From positions 1 to 64,000 of the forward strand of contig CAKRDZ010000008.1 in assembly GCA_934316845.1 (NCBI GenBank): 64,000 bases of DNA, in the 5' to 3' direction. The first letter of the stretch is position 1; each line of letters opens with the position of its first letter. Shown here one piece after another: positions 61,919 through 64,000 of this stretch. The DNA is from an uncultured Eubacterium sp. (lineage in GTDB: Bacteria > Bacillota > Clostridia > Lachnospirales > Lachnospiraceae). The notes beneath the pieces are model-generated. The model saw only the letters and a list, made by a program, of their open reading frames with translations. It did not search any database and was not told where the DNA came from. Made by a program: the position numbers and the translations under genes.

Positions 61919-62866
61919 GTGGTTGATGTTATCATTCCGGTGTACCGGCCAGATGAAAAACTGGAAAAATTGATTGAAAAACTGAACCAGCAGACGGTAA
62001 AACCTGCCCATATCTTTTTTATGCAGACGATAACAGAAGATGAGGCGGAGGATGCAAGAGTCAGAAATGTTCTGGAAAAATCAGAAAATGGAAAGATTGT
62101 TCCTGTCGATAAACTTGCATTCGATCATGGTGGTACGCGAAATCAGGGAGCACAGATGAGTGAAGCAGAATTTATGCTTTTTATGACACAGGACGCCGTG
62201 CCGGAAGATGAGTTTTTGATCGAGACGCTGCTGCAGGCAGTACAGCAGAAAGATACGATTGCGGCGGCGTATGGAAGACAGCTGCCGGATGATAAAGTAG
62301 GCGTGATCGAGATGTATACGAGACAGTTTAATTATCCAGAGGAACCGCTGGTAAAAGGAAAAGCGGATCTTCCGAGACTGGGCATCAAAACGTATTTCTG
62401 CTCCAATGTATGTGCGATGTACCGGCGTGACATTTACCAAAAAATGGGAGGTTTTGTTACGAAGACCATTTTTAATGAAGATATGATCATGGCGGCAAAT
62501 ATGGTGCAGGCGGGATATGAGATCGCCTATGCGGCAGGAGCCAAGGTTGTACATGCCCATAAATATACGTATTGGCAGCAGTTGACAAGAAATTTTGACA
62601 TGGCTGTTTCGCAGAGACAGTACCGCGAGATTTTTGAAAGTGTCAAATCTGAATCCGAGGGAATGCGGCTTGTCAAACAGACGGCATCATATCTGATGCG
62701 TCATGGAAAATGGTATCTGATCCCGGATCTGATCATGCAGAGCGGATTCAAATTTATCGGTTACAAACTGGGACTCCGTTATGAGAAACTTCCGATGTGG
62801 TTGATCCGGAAAGTGACGATGAACCCTAGATTTTGGAAAGAACAAGAAGGCAGCAGAGGAGAATAA
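61919..62866 (+). CDS. GT2 glycosyltransferase, rhamnosyltransferase-like
   Basis: A 315-residue GT-A fold enzyme. VDVIIPVYRPDEKLEKLI begins the nucleotide-sugar site, MTQDAVPEDE supplies the DXD-like acidic region, and FNEDMIMAANMVQAGY the catalytic ED motif. FDHGGTRNQGAQ is common in rhamnosyltransferases of cell-wall or capsule loci. The start is GTG behind AGGGAGAG, 18 bp after metH. The next gene follows after 2 bp. Confidence 0.85.
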   Translation: MVDVIIPVYRPDEKLEKLIEKLNQQTVKPAHIFFMQTITEDEAEDARVRNVLEKSENGKIVPVDKLAFDHGGTRNQGAQMSEAEFMLFMTQDAVPEDEFLIETLLQAVQQKDTIAAAYGRQLPDDKVGVIEMYTRQFNYPEEPLVKGKADLPRLGIKTYFCSNVCAMYRRDIYQKMGGFVTKTIFNEDMIMAANMVQAGYEIAYAAGAKVVHAHKYTYWQQLTRNFDMAVSQRQYREIFESVKSESEGMRLVKQTASYLMRHGKWYLIPDLIMQSGFKFIGYKLGLRYEKLPMWLIRKVTMNPRFWKEQEGSRGE

Positions 62867-62868
62867 AA

Positions 62869-63786
62869 ATGGCAGAAATTGGAATTATTCTGGCTACGTA
62901 TAATGGTGAAAAGTATTTGCGTGAACAGCTGGATTCCATCCTTTCAAATACATTTAAAGATTATGAGATCCATATCAGCGATGATGGTTCTACCGACAGT
63001 ACAATCGCAATCGCCAAGGAGTACGCAGAGAAATATCCGCAGATTACAGTATGGCAGAATGAAAAAAATCAGGGATATACCGGAAATTTTCTGAAGGCGG
63101 TACAGCGGGAGACTGCTCCATACTTTATGTTCTGCGACCAGGACGATATCTGGAAACCGGATAAGATCGAGGTGACGTATCGTGCCATGAAAGAGGCGGA
63201 AGGTGCGGAAAACCAGCCGATTTTGGTGTTTACGGATGCGGAGAGTTATGACGATGCCACAAAAAAAGATATGGGGTCGTTTCATGAAATCAGTCATTTG
63301 GATACAAAAAAGGTTGACACGGCACACCTTTTCATGGAAAATAAGTGTATCGGCTGCACGATCCTATGCAATGCCAAGGTGCGGGATTATTTGACGGAAC
63401 TGCCGGAGGAGATTCGCGTTCATGACTGGTGGCTGGCTTTGATCTGCAGTCATTTTGGAAAAATTGTATATGTTGATAAAATGACCTTGCATTATCGGCA
63501 GCATAGTGATAATATGATTGGAACAAGCAGTTTTTTTCAGTATGTGGCAAAGCGGATCCGCCACTGGAAGGAACAAAAGGAAGCAATCCGGGCTACCTTC
63601 GCCCAGGGAGCTGCGTTTTACCGGATGTTTGGAGAACAGATCACAGATCCGGAACGAAAAAAATGTGCTTATGAATTTGCAAAAATGTCAGAAAGTAATG
63701 CGGTAAAAAGAAGAATTCTGGCACTGCGCTATGGCTTTTTGAAAAGTGGACTGGTGCGGAATCTGGCGTTACTGTTTTTGATTTAA
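62869..63786 (+). CDS. GT2 glycosyltransferase
   Basis: About 305 residues. The N-terminal GIILATYNGEKYLREQLDSIL and ISDDGSTDST motifs and the FMFCDQDDIWKPDKI DXD region are typical of family 2 transferases that build rhamnose- or galactose-containing surface polysaccharides. The ATG at 62869 follows AGAGGAG. Two adjacent transferases and a following LCP-like gene suggest the edge of a wall-polysaccharide locus that continues past the window. Confidence 0.88.
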   Translation: MAEIGIILATYNGEKYLREQLDSILSNTFKDYEIHISDDGSTDSTIAIAKEYAEKYPQITVWQNEKNQGYTGNFLKAVQRETAPYFMFCDQDDIWKPDKIEVTYRAMKEAEGAENQPILVFTDAESYDDATKKDMGSFHEISHLDTKKVDTAHLFMENKCIGCTILCNAKVRDYLTELPEEIRVHDWWLALICSHFGKIVYVDKMTLHYRQHSDNMIGTSSFFQYVAKRIRHWKEQKEAIRATFAQGAAFYRMFGEQITDPERKKCAYEFAKMSESNAVKRRILALRYGFLKSGLVRNLALLFLI

Positions 63787-63805
63787 GAGGAATCTGGAGG
63801 AAACT

Positions 63806-64000
63806 ATGGCAGAAAAAGTGAAAAATAAAAAGGGAAAAAAGAGAAAAGTCGGCAGAGTATTTCTGGTCATCGGTATTATTTTAAGCATGGCACTGGGAAG
63901 CATGGCTGCAGTGGCGAAGTATAAAGCAGATGGCATATTGTCACTGGTAAATCAGGATAAAGATAATGCGTTAAACAGTGTTGATATATCTGAATACGAT
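63806..64000 (+). CDS. Start of a probable LCP (LytR-CpsA-Psr) family protein, cut by the window end
   Basis: Only the first 65 codons are visible. A very basic start (KVKNKKGKKRKVGR) precedes one membrane segment (VFLVIGIILSMALGSMAAV), then an outside region with ALNSVDISEYD. This layout fits LCP proteins, which attach polysaccharides to peptidoglycan and often sit near glycosyltransferases. The catalytic part lies outside the window, so the call is tentative. The RBS GGAGGAAA is strong. Confidence 0.5.
   Translation, partial: MAEKVKNKKGKKRKVGRVFLVIGIILSMALGSMAAVAKYKADGILSLVNQDKDNALNSVDISEYD

Overview
The window looks like chromosomal DNA from an anaerobic, spore-forming Firmicute of class Clostridia, most likely a gut Lachnospiraceae. 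The reasons are a pyruvate formate-lyase pair, a dissociated type II fatty-acid cluster, spore genes gpr and spoIIP side by side, LytTR regulators, TTG and GTG starts behind strong GGAGG sites, and sigma-A promoters close to TTGACA-17-TATAAT. I call the family level only. No prophage, CRISPR array, rRNA operon or transposase gene was found. One tRNA (Gln, CTG) is present.

Layout. 1-1.5 kb: an AT-rich secreted repeat protein and a small membrane protein. 1.5-8.7 kb: acpP-fabD-fabG-fabF, fabZ, then pflB-pflA. 8.7-13.6 kb: an MMPL transporter, an exported coiled-coil protein and a TetR repressor, with two matching operators at the promoter. 13.7-17.3 kb: a tightly packed run (YhfC-like membrane protein, HD hydrolase, rRNA pseudouridine synthase, RNase H) and a small alarmone synthetase. 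17.3-20.9 kb (minus): ppx-ppk. 21.1-24.9 kb: queA, a lipid kinase and a secreted LRR/Fn3 protein. 24.9-25.7 kb: a gene-free 795 bp block holding a 128 nt hairpin, a 64 bp purine-rich tandem repeat and a small mobile element. 25.7-32.2 kb: a PanE-like reductase, glyQS, cysS, an AgrA/AgrC-like two-component system and a zinc-ribbon membrane protein. 32.3-35.9 kb (minus): a large GH2 glycosidase. 36.2-41.0 kb: a GNAT, a PAS hybrid kinase, thiD and an anchored protein of unknown function. 41.0-43.0 kb: an ammonium transporter fused to a P-II domain, behind an attenuator-like leader. 43.1-46.2 kb (minus): tRNA-Gln, prfC and a secreted beta-helix protein. 46.3-48.5 kb: guaB and a membrane-anchored amidase. 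48.6-52.3 kb (minus): rpsT, a dCMP deaminase and a chemoreceptor with a very basic N-terminal extension. 52.3-59.2 kb: gpr, spoIIP, an XRE/LytTR pair, a phosphatase, a MATE exporter and proS. 59.2-64.0 kb: metH, two glycosyltransferases and the start of a probable LCP-family gene.

The most notable discovery is a family of small non-coding mobile elements (MITE-like). Three long copies (25474-25668, 35910-36088, 59251-59439) and one 42 bp remnant (46029-46070) start with GTAACTATTC or a one-base variant, end with the matching inverted sequence, and are flanked by 8 bp direct repeats: perfect in one, 7 of 8 in two, 6 of 8 in one. GTAA termini and 8 bp duplications are known traits of IS66-family transposition. 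Inside each long copy a conserved loop sits on a 16-18 bp stem whose arms differ completely between copies yet pair within each copy.

Other points worth attention are the Amt-P-II fusion with its short leader terminator, the TetR operators, a promoter -35 box placed in the loop of the fabF terminator, and the close company of an alarmone synthetase with both polyphosphate enzymes.
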